Origin: a virus | IMG/VR virus record: IMGVR_UViG_3300008738_000499 | Location: 1 to 41,821 of that record | Length of the DNA: 41,821 bases | Reading direction: 5' to 3' (one strand) | In this document: piece after piece, positions 31,689 through 38,679 of the stretch | Layout of the letters: every line of letters starts with the position of its first letter | How positions within the stretch are numbered: position 1 is the stretch's first letter | Notes under the pieces: model-generated | Databases searched by the model: none | Seen by the model: the letters and a program-made list of their open reading frames with translations, nothing else | What the model was told of the DNA's origin: nothing | Translations under genes and position numbers: made by a program

Positions 31689-31909
31689 CACGGCCAGGCG
31701 ACGCGATTCAGCCGCCGTTCCGCGCCATCGCGCGGCACCAGGCCGTCGCCCTGGCCAAAACCAGCTGGCACCGCCGCCTGCCGCTCAATCGCTGCGACCG
31801 GTTCAGCTACGCGGCGCCCGGCCGCCCGGGTGGCCACGCCACCAAGGCGTCCTTGCGCGGTCACGTCGGCAAGAAAGTCCTGTTCCACGTCCTCACCGAT
31901 CCCCTCTGA
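31685..31909 (+). CDS. Small basic protein of unknown function (74 aa)
   Basis: Starts in an ATGA overlap. Rich in Arg, His, Pro and Gly, with TSWHRRLPLNRCDRF and GHVGKKVLFHVLTD. The basic character suggests nucleic-acid contact, but no family is recognised. It is followed 18 bases later by a gene with its own ribosome-binding site. Confidence 0.58.
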   Translation: MTRPGDAIQPPFRAIARHQAVALAKTSWHRRLPLNRCDRFSYAAPGRPGGHATKASLRGHVGKKVLFHVLTDPL

Positions 31910-31927
31910 TTTTTCGGAGCAATCGCG

Positions 31928-32311
31928 ATGAACGAGCTTCCCCCGTCCGCAAATCAGGCTGCACAATCCGGCCCTTCGGGTGCGGATAGAGGGGAAGGCG
32001 CCCGGGCGGCAACGCCATCCACGCGGGTCACCGCCGCCCCGGCGACGCAAACCGATTTCGTGCCGGTCAAAGCCATGGAAGAGATCCTGGCTGAACGGCA
32101 CCGCCAGATCCACCAGTTCGGCCACACGCCGCAGCAGGATCTGACCCTCCCACTGGCCCACTTCGCGCGCGAGCTGTCCAAGCGCGGCCTCGCGATCACC
32201 GAATACGTCCAGTTCCACAAGCCGCGCAATGCGCGCCGCCACGCCATCGCCCTGGCCGCCGTGGCCATGGCCCTGATCGACCGCATCGACGCGGAATTTC
32301 CCGGAGAGTGA
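31928..32311 (+). CDS. Possible dATP/dGTP diphosphohydrolase-N-like protein (127 aa)
   Basis: After a disordered N-terminus (about 45 residues), EEILAERHRQIHQFGHTPQQ and RRHAIALAAVAMALIDRID resemble a phage domain with an AERxRQI...G.TP..D opening and a late ALxxAxIDR helix, found in MazG-like or dGTP-diphosphohydrolase N-terminal families. If correct, it may adjust nucleotide pools. The metal-binding residues of a full enzyme are not all evident, so function is uncertain. GGAG lies seven bases before the ATG. Confidence 0.6.
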   Translation: MNELPPSANQAAQSGPSGADRGEGARAATPSTRVTAAPATQTDFVPVKAMEEILAERHRQIHQFGHTPQQDLTLPLAHFARELSKRGLAITEYVQFHKPRNARRHAIALAAVAMALIDRIDAEFPGE

Positions 32312-32315
32312 AGCC

Positions 32316-32642
32316 ATGAGCGAAAAACGAGGTTTCAAGCCGGTGCCCGGTTTCCAAGAGACGCAGGCCACCGCCGAACACTTCCTGATGAACGGCACCT
32401 GCCGGGAAATCAACGGCACCCACAGCTGCCCAGCGACAAACATGGTGGTCGTTTCGGACGGCCCCATCGCCATGATCCCGCTGCAGGCAGCGCGTGGCTG
32501 CATCTACGTTGGCATGACGCCCGATGGCGTGCGCCATTTCGCCGCGCAGCTGGTCGACGTGGCGAACACGATCGAGGCGCAGTTCAACAGCGAAGTGAAC
32601 CAGCACCTGGCCGCTACCCTCGCCAAGCGAGCCGACCAGTGA
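32316..32642 (+). CDS. Early protein of unknown function (108 aa)
   Basis: GGAGAG ribosome-binding site before the ATG. A mixed alpha/beta protein with MNGTCREINGTHSCP, a central strand region NMVVVSDGPIAMIPL and a C-terminal helix. Two cysteines, no clear metal site. The upstream gene ends four bases before. Not recognised. Confidence 0.62.
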   Translation: MSEKRGFKPVPGFQETQATAEHFLMNGTCREINGTHSCPATNMVVVSDGPIAMIPLQAARGCIYVGMTPDGVRHFAAQLVDVANTIEAQFNSEVNQHLAATLAKRADQ

Positions 32643-32914
32643 AGCCCCGCTCGCTCAACGACGCCCAGCGCGACCTGTATCTGCGCGTCGCCGCCTCGCG
32701 CGAAATGGAAGATCCGGCCTACACCGAAGACTTCCCGGCCGACTGGCCCGATGCGCCCCCGCCGTGCCCGTCGATCTACCGCGATCCCGTTCGCCCTGAG
32801 CCTGTCGAAGGGCAGGCACCCAAGCGCGACCTGTGGATGACGCGCCTGGCCGCCGCATGGCTGTTCCTGGGCGCCAGCCTCTGCGCCTTCGCCGCTTCTA
32901 TCCTGCTGAGGTAA
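32639..32914 (+). CDS. Small protein with C-terminal membrane segment, carrying a REP insertion (91 aa)
   Basis: GTG start (32639) overlapping the upstream stop (GTGA). The N-terminal part is acidic and polar. Residues 51-58 (RPEPVEG) come from the sphingomonad hairpin repeat at 32788-32813, inserted in frame. Residues about 70-90 (AAAWLFLGASLCAFAASILL) form a TM segment, so a tail-anchored membrane protein is likely. Function unknown. Confidence 0.6.
   Translation: MKPRSLNDAQRDLYLRVAASREMEDPAYTEDFPADWPDAPPPCPSIYRDPVRPEPVEGQAPKRDLWMTRLAAAWLFLGASLCAFAASILLR
32788..32813. repeat. Sphingomonad REP-like hairpin element, copy 2
   Basis: Core CTGAGCCTGTCGAAG with arms GCCCT/AGGGC, the compensating variant of copy 1 (28079-28104). 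Lies inside a small early gene and is read as RPEPVEG. Confidence 0.78.
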
Positions 32915-32917
32915 GCC

Positions 32918-33136
32918 ATGGCTGTTACCGAAACCAATCTTTCCGCACAGATGCGCTTCCAGGCGCTGGCGCGGCCCGAGCTGGCGGATCAGTTGCTGCC
33001 GCTCGCCCAGGCATTCGATGAAGCCACCGCAGGCTTCTACGCAGATCCGCAGACCGTCACCGCGATGCAGTTCCTGGGCGCCTACGCGCGGGCACGCATG
33101 GTGTACTGCGAAGTGACGGGGGAGCCGCTGGCATGA
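32918..33136 (+). CDS. Small early protein of unknown function (72 aa)
   Basis: ATG with GAGG about six bases upstream. Helical, alanine-rich, with LARPELADQLLPLAQAFDE and AMQFLGAYARARMVYCE. No TM or metal site. ATGA coupling to the next gene. Not recognised. Confidence 0.62.
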   Translation: MAVTETNLSAQMRFQALARPELADQLLPLAQAFDEATAGFYADPQTVTAMQFLGAYARARMVYCEVTGEPLA

Positions 33137-33387
33137 CAGGCCGCCCCCTTTACAGATGCATGGGCAGCACGTTCTGCAACCATGTGCCGGGCACGTGCAC
33201 GGCTACCCGAGACGCCCTCTCATCTGGGCCTGTCGATGAAGCCAATGCCAACCTTGGCGACTTGCCATCGCGGTTGATTGGTTGGGCAGGAAAAGCACGC
33301 ATCCAAGGCCGCGATCGGATCGAACTTGATCTGGCGACCGTGGATCGCATCATTGCTGCGCTCCGCTCGAAAGAGCCGTTGGCATGA
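33133..33387 (+). CDS. Small early protein of unknown function (84 aa)
   Basis: Starts in an ATGA overlap. The N-terminus has three cysteines within 15 residues (YRCMGSTFCNHVPGTC), which might bind a metal. The C-terminal half is helical (ELDLATVDRIIAALRSKE). Codon use is somewhat less GC-rich than its neighbours. Not recognised. It precedes the methyltransferase gene in an ATGA overlap. Confidence 0.6.
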   Translation: MTGRPLYRCMGSTFCNHVPGTCTATRDALSSGPVDEANANLGDLPSRLIGWAGKARIQGRDRIELDLATVDRIIAALRSKEPLA

Positions 33388-34106
33388 CCCCCAACCGCTC
33401 CACCGCCGTGATGGCCCGCCGCATCGAGCCGCCAGACAGCCTTGACTATTTCCCCACGCCGCCCTGGACCACCCGCGCGGTGTGCGAGTTCCTGATCTCC
33501 CACGGCGAACCGCTGGAAATCCAGCGCGGGTGGGACCCGTGCTGCGGCGAGCTGCACATGGTGCTGCCCATGCGCGAGTTCTTCGCCCAGGTCCACGCGA
33601 CCGACGTGTTCCGCTACAACCAGGATCACGGCATCTATGATTTTCTCGACGATCACGCGCCCTTGCCGGTGCACGCGGTCGACTGGATTTTCCTGAACCC
33701 GCCGTTCAACGTCGGCACCCGCTTCATCGAGCGCGCCCAGCGCCTGGCGCGCCGCGGCGTCGCCGTGATCGCCCGCACCGCGTTCGATGAAGGCGGCGAC
33801 CGCTACGATCGCCTGTTCGCCCCCGATCGCGCGCCCACCTGGCAGATCGCGTTCAGCGAGCGGATCGTCATGCTCAAGGGCCGCCTGATCAAGAGCGGCG
33901 CCCCCGATCCGTTCAACCCGGACGAGCACGGCCAACCCCGCCGCGCCAGCAGCGCCACGGCCTACAGCGCCTTCATCTGGCAACCCGGCCAGCACGACAC
34001 CCGCAAGCGCTGGATCGGCCCCGGCACCCGCACGCGCCTCGAGCGCGACGCGGATTACCCCGACTATTCCCACCTTTTCCCCGCACAGAAAGGACCGCTG
34101 CTGTGA
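33384..34106 (+). CDS. DNA N6-adenine methyltransferase-like protein (240 aa)
   Basis: Class I SAM-dependent methyltransferase. Motif I is WDPCCGELHM (50-59), and motif IV is NPPF (105-108), the catalytic signature of amino-methylating DNA enzymes. The opening DYFPTPPWTTRAV is characteristic of phage adenine methyltransferases. No restriction gene is adjacent, so it is an orphan enzyme, probably protecting phage DNA from host restriction or marking it. Length is near the usual value. ATGA overlap upstream and GTGA overlap downstream. Confidence 0.85.
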   Translation: MTPNRSTAVMARRIEPPDSLDYFPTPPWTTRAVCEFLISHGEPLEIQRGWDPCCGELHMVLPMREFFAQVHATDVFRYNQDHGIYDFLDDHAPLPVHAVDWIFLNPPFNVGTRFIERAQRLARRGVAVIARTAFDEGGDRYDRLFAPDRAPTWQIAFSERIVMLKGRLIKSGAPDPFNPDEHGQPRRASSATAYSAFIWQPGQHDTRKRWIGPGTRTRLERDADYPDYSHLFPAQKGPLL

Positions 34107-35008
34107 CCAGCTGGAAGCCCGATATCATGATTTACCATGCCAACTGCGCCGACGGCTTTGGCGCCGCATGGTCCGCGTGGATGCGCTGGGGTGATGACGT
34201 CACCTACATTCCGGCAAGCTATGGCGATGCGCCCCCCGATGTTCTCGGAAAGCACGTGCTGATCGGTGATTTCAGTTACAAATCCGATGGCCTGGCGTCG
34301 CTCAAGGGCGCCGCAAGCGTCGTGATCATCGACCATCACAAGACGGCCGAAGAGGATCTGCGCCACTACCGCCGCTTCATTGACAAGCCGTGGCGTTTTA
34401 CGCCCGACGTGGTTACCAGCATGGCCGATGATTTGCGCCGCAATGGCTATCCACCCATCAACGCGCTTTTCGACATGAACCGCGCCGGCGCGCGTATGAT
34501 GTGGGATTTCTGTTTTCCCGAAGACCCTTTGCCCAAACTCATCAAGCTGATCGAAGATCGCGATCTGTGGTTGTTCAAAATTCCCGAAACCAAAGCTTTT
34601 GGGGCTTGGCTGCGGTGCGAACCATTCGATTTCGAGCGCTGGCAGTCGATCGCCGGCGAACTTGAGGATGAAGATGGATCGGCCGCGATCATGGCGGAAG
34701 CGGCCGCGATGCAGCGCTTCATGGATCAAAAGGTTCGCGAGATAGCGGCCCTCGCGCGGCTTTCCCGTGTAGCTGGCTTCTCCGTCCCGGTATGCAATTG
34801 CCCCCCGATGTTCGCGTCCGAAGTGGGGCATGCGCTCTTGCTGGCGCATCCCAGCGCGCCGTTCGCGGCCTGCTATTCCGATCAAGGCAATTCCCGCGGG
34901 TGGTCTCTGCGGTCAGCTGATGATCGGGAAGATGTGTCAATCATCGCGCGGAAATTCGGCGGCGGCGGCCACCGGAATGCGGCAGGGTTCGGAGTTCCAC
35001 TCGCATGA
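34103..35008 (+). CDS. DHH-family phosphoesterase (301 aa)
   Basis: All signature motifs are visible: HANCADG (12-18), GDFS (55-58), DHH at 77-79, EDRD at 151-154, and the DHHA1 domain motif GGGGHRNAAG at 286-295. The family includes RecJ, nanoRNases and pAp phosphatases. This size with one DHH and one DHHA1 domain fits a short oligonucleotide or nucleotide phosphohydrolase. In the phage it may recycle short RNAs or nucleotides. GTG start (34103) with AAGGA eight bases upstream, overlapping the previous stop. Confidence 0.87.
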   Translation: MTSWKPDIMIYHANCADGFGAAWSAWMRWGDDVTYIPASYGDAPPDVLGKHVLIGDFSYKSDGLASLKGAASVVIIDHHKTAEEDLRHYRRFIDKPWRFTPDVVTSMADDLRRNGYPPINALFDMNRAGARMMWDFCFPEDPLPKLIKLIEDRDLWLFKIPETKAFGAWLRCEPFDFERWQSIAGELEDEDGSAAIMAEAAAMQRFMDQKVREIAALARLSRVAGFSVPVCNCPPMFASEVGHALLLAHPSAPFAACYSDQGNSRGWSLRSADDREDVSIIARKFGGGGHRNAAGFGVPLA

Positions 35009-35265
35009 GCGGCCCCGGCCACAACAGCGGCACCGACGCCGCCGACGATCGCCTTCGCCTCTTTGTCGAGCGCGTCGAGCGCCTCGAGGAGGAAAAGAAG
35101 GGCATCGCAGACGATATCCGCGACGTTTACAGCGAGGCCAAGGCCAACGGCTATGACGCCAAGATCATGCGCCAGATCGTGCGCCTGCGCGCCATGAAGC
35201 CCGACGATCGCCGCGAAATGGAAGCGGTGCTCGACGTCTATAAAAACGCGCTGGGGATCGACTGA
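35005..35265 (+). CDS. GapR/DUF2312-like nucleoid protein (86 aa)
   Basis: The core reads RLRLFVERVERLEEEKKGIA, then DIRDVYSEAKANGYDAKIMR and VRLRAMKPDDRREMEAVLD, the order seen in GapR: a long dimerising helix followed by a basic DNA-binding part. GapR binds overtwisted AT-rich DNA ahead of replication and transcription in alphaproteobacteria. A phage copy could support phage replication or compete with the host protein. Compared with host GapR it lacks a long N-terminal extension. ATGA overlap upstream. Confidence 0.85.
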   Translation: MSGPGHNSGTDAADDRLRLFVERVERLEEEKKGIADDIRDVYSEAKANGYDAKIMRQIVRLRAMKPDDRREMEAVLDVYKNALGID

Positions 35266-35564
35266 TGCCCCGCCGCCCCGCCCGGTCCAATCAACCCCCG
35301 CGCCACCGCCTGCGCGTGCGCGAGGAAGAGATCATGGACCGGTTCGACGCGGGCATGACAGCGGCCGAAATCGCCGCCGCGCTGGGCATCGGCATAAACC
35401 GCGTGCGCAAGGTCATCTACGGGCTCGAAGACGATGACCACGATCGCAAGCAGATCGCCCGCGCCGCCGCCCAGCTGCTCGCCACCCTTCGCCAGGTAAC
35501 CCAATGGGAGAACCCCCATGCACTGCCAGATTTGCGGACGAAAGCAGTTCCTGCGCGCCGATAA
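35265..35564 (+). CDS. Helix-turn-helix protein (99 aa)
   Basis: The segment IMDRFDAGMTAAEIAAALGI followed by GINRVRKVIYGL (about residues 23-54) is a simple helix-turn-helix of the sigma-region-4 or Hin-recombinase type. A basic N-terminus precedes it. The ATG overlaps the GapR-like stop (TGATG), so both may be made together. The last 47 bases overlap the next gene. Target unknown. Confidence 0.68.
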   Translation: MPRRPARSNQPPRHRLRVREEEIMDRFDAGMTAAEIAAALGIGINRVRKVIYGLEDDDHDRKQIARAAAQLLATLRQVTQWENPHALPDLRTKAVPARR

Positions 35565-35916
35565 CACCGTGCGCCTTCACCACGTGCAGGGCGATATCTG
35601 CGCCGGCAGCCATTTCCCGCCGATCGAGGTCGATAACGCCTGGCTGATCGAACAGGCCAAGCGCGCCAAGGCCGAATGCGCCGCCGCGCGCCGCCGCATG
35701 TCGCAGCTGATCCAAAACCGCGCGAACTATATCCCGCCCGATCTGCAGATCCGCATCGACCAGCTCGCCAACAAGGCCCAGCGCCTCACCCGCCGCGCGC
35801 GCCGCATCGAAAACTGGCCCGCCCGCTACGAAGCCCAGATGCGCGACCGTGGCTGGGCCGACGTGCCCCCAGCCTACCTGCTGGCCCGCCACCGCGAACA
35901 GAGGATCGCAGCGTGA
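35518..35916 (+). CDS. Protein with N-terminal zinc-ribbon-like motif (132 aa)
   Basis: The N-terminus HCQICGRKQFL followed by HHVQGDICAGSH supplies two CxxC/H-type pairs fitting a small zinc site. The rest is helical and strongly basic (KRAKAECAAARRRMSQL, RLTRRARRIEN). This suggests DNA or RNA binding. GGGAGA lies before the ATG. Overlaps its neighbours at both ends. Family not recognised. Confidence 0.65.
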   Translation: MHCQICGRKQFLRADNTVRLHHVQGDICAGSHFPPIEVDNAWLIEQAKRAKAECAAARRRMSQLIQNRANYIPPDLQIRIDQLANKAQRLTRRARRIENWPARYEAQMRDRGWADVPPAYLLARHREQRIAA

Positions 35917-36569
35917 AAGCGCCGCGCGTACTGATCGGTTGCGAGCGTAGCGGCGTCATGCGCCGCGCCTTTCTGACGCGCGGCTTCGATGCATGGTCGA
36001 ACGACATTGAGGCGGCCGACGACGGTAGCAACCGGCACATTCGCGGCAACTTGCTCGACCTGCTCGATGAAGCGTGGGACTTGCTTGCCGTTATGCACCC
36101 ACCATGCACGCGCCTGTGCAACAGCGGCGTGCGCTGGCTCTACATCGGCGGCAAAAAGGTCAACGGCCCCGACGAACAGGGCTGGGCCAATTTGCATGCT
36201 GCCGCCGCGTTTTATCGTGCTTGCCGGGAACGTGGCAACATACCGCGCCGAGCACTGGAAAATCCCGTCATGCACCGCCATGCGATCGAGCTGACAGGCC
36301 GGCCGCGCGTTCGCTTCGTTCAACCGCACTGGTTTGGCGAGCCCTATTTCAAAGCCACCGGGTTCGAGCTGATCAATCTGCCACTCTTGCAGCCGACCAA
36401 CCGCCTGACGCCGCCCAAGGCCGGCACTGCCGAACACCGGCAATGGTCGAAAATCCATCGCACTGCCCCAAGCGCCGATCGCGCGCGTATCCGCTCCGAG
36501 ACATTTCCCGGGCTGGCCGCCGCATGCGCCGATCAATGGGGCGCCCTTCTTTGGGAAGATGCAGCATGA
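35913..36569 (+). CDS. Cytosine-C5 methyltransferase-like phage protein (218 aa)
   Basis: Motif I-like VLIGCERSGVMRRAF (6-20), an acidic strand end AWSNDIE (27-33), the Pro-Cys motif IV-like HPPCTRLCNSG (62-72, Cys65) and ENP (116-118, in the place of the ENV motif VI) follow the order of C5 DNA methyltransferases. The late part PHWFGEPYFKATGF is typical of a compact phage family. It lacks a long target-recognition domain, so specificity or even activity is uncertain. GTG start (35913) overlapping the upstream stop. Confidence 0.78.
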   Translation: MKAPRVLIGCERSGVMRRAFLTRGFDAWSNDIEAADDGSNRHIRGNLLDLLDEAWDLLAVMHPPCTRLCNSGVRWLYIGGKKVNGPDEQGWANLHAAAAFYRACRERGNIPRRALENPVMHRHAIELTGRPRVRFVQPHWFGEPYFKATGFELINLPLLQPTNRLTPPKAGTAEHRQWSKIHRTAPSADRARIRSETFPGLAAACADQWGALLWEDAA

Positions 36570-37141
36570 CCCCCCAGCCACCCAGCACGCGCTATCCCGC
36601 GATCACCATCGACCAGGTGCTGGCAGAGATCGAGCGCGAGGCGCAATGGCGCGCCCGGGCCTATCCGGCGATGATCCAGAAAATGCGCCTCACCGCCGAA
36701 GCGGCCGCGCTCGAGCAGCGCTTGTGCGAGGCCTGGGCGGCCGACGTGCGCCGCTATCGCACCTGGGCCGCCACGCCACCCGTGCCGCCGCACCAGCCCC
36801 AGGCGCGCGTGCTGGGCTTTACCTGGGCCGATCGCCGGCAAGGCCTCGCCCGCGAGCTGGACCGCCGCGCCCGGCTCTATCCCAAGTGGATCGCCGCCGG
36901 CAGGCTCGACCCCGCCGCCGCCCACCTGCAGACCGATCGCCTCACCGTGCTGGCCGATATCTATGATGATGGCTGGGACTGGCACGATACCTTCGGCCGC
37001 CGCCCACCCTTCGGCAAAGGCATGAGCCAGGAACCGGCCGACGAAGCCGACGCCGAATGCCGCCACCAATGGGCCGCCCACGTTCACCACGTCCACACCG
37101 CCCGCGCCGGCGGCCAACCCCAGGAGCAACTTGCGCTATGA
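36566..37141 (+). CDS. Early protein of unknown function (191 aa)
   Basis: The ATG overlaps the methyltransferase-like stop (ATGA). A helical protein with many Arg, Ala and Trp residues: LAEIEREAQWRARAYPAMIQ, TWADRRQGLARELDRRARLY and IYDDGWDWHDTFGRR. No membrane segment. It is likely soluble and may contact nucleic acid, but I do not recognise the family. An unsupported upstream extension in the same frame lies inside the previous gene. Confidence 0.62.
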   Translation: MTPQPPSTRYPAITIDQVLAEIEREAQWRARAYPAMIQKMRLTAEAAALEQRLCEAWAADVRRYRTWAATPPVPPHQPQARVLGFTWADRRQGLARELDRRARLYPKWIAAGRLDPAAAHLQTDRLTVLADIYDDGWDWHDTFGRRPPFGKGMSQEPADEADAECRHQWAAHVHHVHTARAGGQPQEQLAL

Positions 37142-37767
37142 GAACCTTCCCGATCAAGGAAGCCTATGACGACGCCATGGCGCAGCTCGAAGAATACCAC
37201 CAGCGCCGTGCGGAAAACCCTTCCCATTTCGGGAACGACTTGTTCGGCGCATGGGATGGAACACCGGAAAAGGGACCGACACCGCTAATCTGTCACAGCG
37301 GTAGCTGGATGCATCCCGCCGGGCTGGTCTGGTGCGTCCACAAATACACTTGGCCGCTCGATTACATCTATTGCTTTGGCAAGGCATGGGAAAGCCGGGG
37401 CGAGCGAACCGACCCGCTGTTGACGATCGACATACGCGACCTGCCTAAAGAATTCATTGGCCGCTTCAAGCTGCAGGTCACCAGCGCCAACGGCCACCAC
37501 CGCAAGGCGCATCGCACCGTGCTCGGCCGTGCCTTCGCCGCCAACTTTGACTTCGCCGCCCACGCGCGCACGATGAACGCACGCGATCTAGCCGAAGTTG
37601 CCGCGCGCAAAGAGCGCGACGCGCAGCTGAAAGAGCAGCGGCAGCAAATCGCGCAGAACACGGCCACTGCCCACGACATGACCGGCAAATGCGCATGGTG
37701 CGGCAACGCTGCACCGCTGCTGGAAACCGGCATCTGCACCCCCTGCGATGACGAAATCCCTTTCTGA
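37138..37767 (+). CDS. Protein with C-terminal CxxC zinc-finger-like motif (209 aa)
   Basis: The ATG overlaps the previous stop (ATGA). The N-terminal 140 residues are a mixed globular region with several Trp and His (SGSWMHPAGLVWCVHKYTWP). A helical linker (ARKERDAQLKEQRQQIAQN) leads to KCAWCGNAAPLLETGICTPC, a four-cysteine zinc ribbon. Function unknown; nucleic-acid or protein binding by the ribbon is plausible. Confidence 0.68.
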   Translation: MRTFPIKEAYDDAMAQLEEYHQRRAENPSHFGNDLFGAWDGTPEKGPTPLICHSGSWMHPAGLVWCVHKYTWPLDYIYCFGKAWESRGERTDPLLTIDIRDLPKEFIGRFKLQVTSANGHHRKAHRTVLGRAFAANFDFAAHARTMNARDLAEVAARKERDAQLKEQRQQIAQNTATAHDMTGKCAWCGNAAPLLETGICTPCDDEIPF

Positions 37768-37804
37768 ACCCGCGCCGGCGGCTCCCGGCATTCAAGGAAA
37801 GACC

Positions 37805-38188
37805 ATGGAAAGCTCCTCTCTCACGGCGACGGATGCCGTCAGCGCCGCCGGCGCCACGGCCCCGCGCGTCACGCTGGAAAGCATGAAGGATAAGATCGCA
37901 TACTTGGCCTATTTGACGGCCGCAGATGCCATTTCCTGCACGGGTGACTGCGAAGGCGAATCGCTCGTTATCGAGATTCACCCCACCAGCGGCCTGCCCA
38001 CCGAACTCGACCTTCTCACGCTGTGCATCATCACCATGCAGAACGGCTTTACCGTGATCGGCAAGAGCGCACCGGCCAGCGCAGCCAACTTCGATCCCGA
38101 AAAGGGGCGCCTGTTCGCCTATGAAGATGCTATCCGGCAGCTGTGGCCGTTGGAAGGCTACGCCCTGCGCGAGAAGCTGGCCGCCTGA
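37805..38188 (+). CDS. Gp49/66-family phage protein (127 aa)
   Basis: The C-terminal half matches the Phage_gp49_66 family: LLTLCIITMQNGFTVIGKSA, ASAANFDPEKGR and AIRQLWPLEGYALREKL are hallmark segments. The family is widespread in phages (named from N4 and Sf6 proteins) and lacks a firm function. The ATG at 37805 has AAGGAAA upstream. A start at 37748 would overlap the previous gene and adds 19 residues without similarity. Confidence 0.82.
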   Translation: MESSSLTATDAVSAAGATAPRVTLESMKDKIAYLAYLTAADAISCTGDCEGESLVIEIHPTSGLPTELDLLTLCIITMQNGFTVIGKSAPASAANFDPEKGRLFAYEDAIRQLWPLEGYALREKLAA

Positions 38189-38302
38189 TCATTCCCCACC
38201 TGGGCGGCGGGACAGGCCCCCAAAGGCCAGACATTGACCGCCGCCCCCTTTTCGAGTCACAGAATAACCGGCGCTGGCCTTTGCCAGCCCTATGGTCGAA
38301 GG

Positions 38303-38677
38303 ATGGCCGTCCCCATGGACAACGAAACCCAAAGAGAACTGTTTGCCCGCGCCGTCGAAGCCCTCGGCGGCAAGCGCGATGCCGCTACCGCCATGGGCCG
38401 CACCGATCGCAATGTGCTGCGCTGGATCAAGGGCGAACGCCGCCTGCATGACGACGTGCTCGAGGATATCTGCAAGGCCCTGATCGCCCATGCCGATCTG
38501 TGCCGCGAGCTGGAGCGCCAGCTCCACCCCGCATTCGGTGGCAACCGCAGCCCCGCCCAGGCCAAGCCGCCACTCCACGGCGGCGGCCGCAAGCGCACCC
38601 CGGAACAGACCGCCACGATCGAAGCCGCCAAGGCCAAGCTGGGCCTCAACCCGGTCAACACCCGGGAGGCAGACTGA
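38303..38677 (+). CDS. HTH DNA-binding protein upstream of the integrase (124 aa)
   Basis: Residues about 9-55 (LFARAVEALGGKRDAATAMG, then RTDRNVLRWIKGERRL) form a Cro/YdaS-like helix-turn-helix. The C-terminal part is a basic, proline-rich tail. Located two bases before the integrase ATG, it could be an excisionase-type or integrase-regulating factor. Starts at 38303 (MAVP) or 38315 (MDNE). A hairpin GCTGGC-CTTT-GCCAGC lies just upstream at about 38273-38288. Confidence 0.65.
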   Translation: MAVPMDNETQRELFARAVEALGGKRDAATAMGRTDRNVLRWIKGERRLHDDVLEDICKALIAHADLCRELERQLHPAFGGNRSPAQAKPPLHGGGRKRTPEQTATIEAAKAKLGLNPVNTREAD

Positions 38678-38679
38678 CC

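Noticed and set aside
38234-38266. Promoter before the HTH/integrase genes (TTGACC at 38234)
   Set aside because: No acceptable -10 box lies at 16-18 bases. The -35 match alone is not sufficient.
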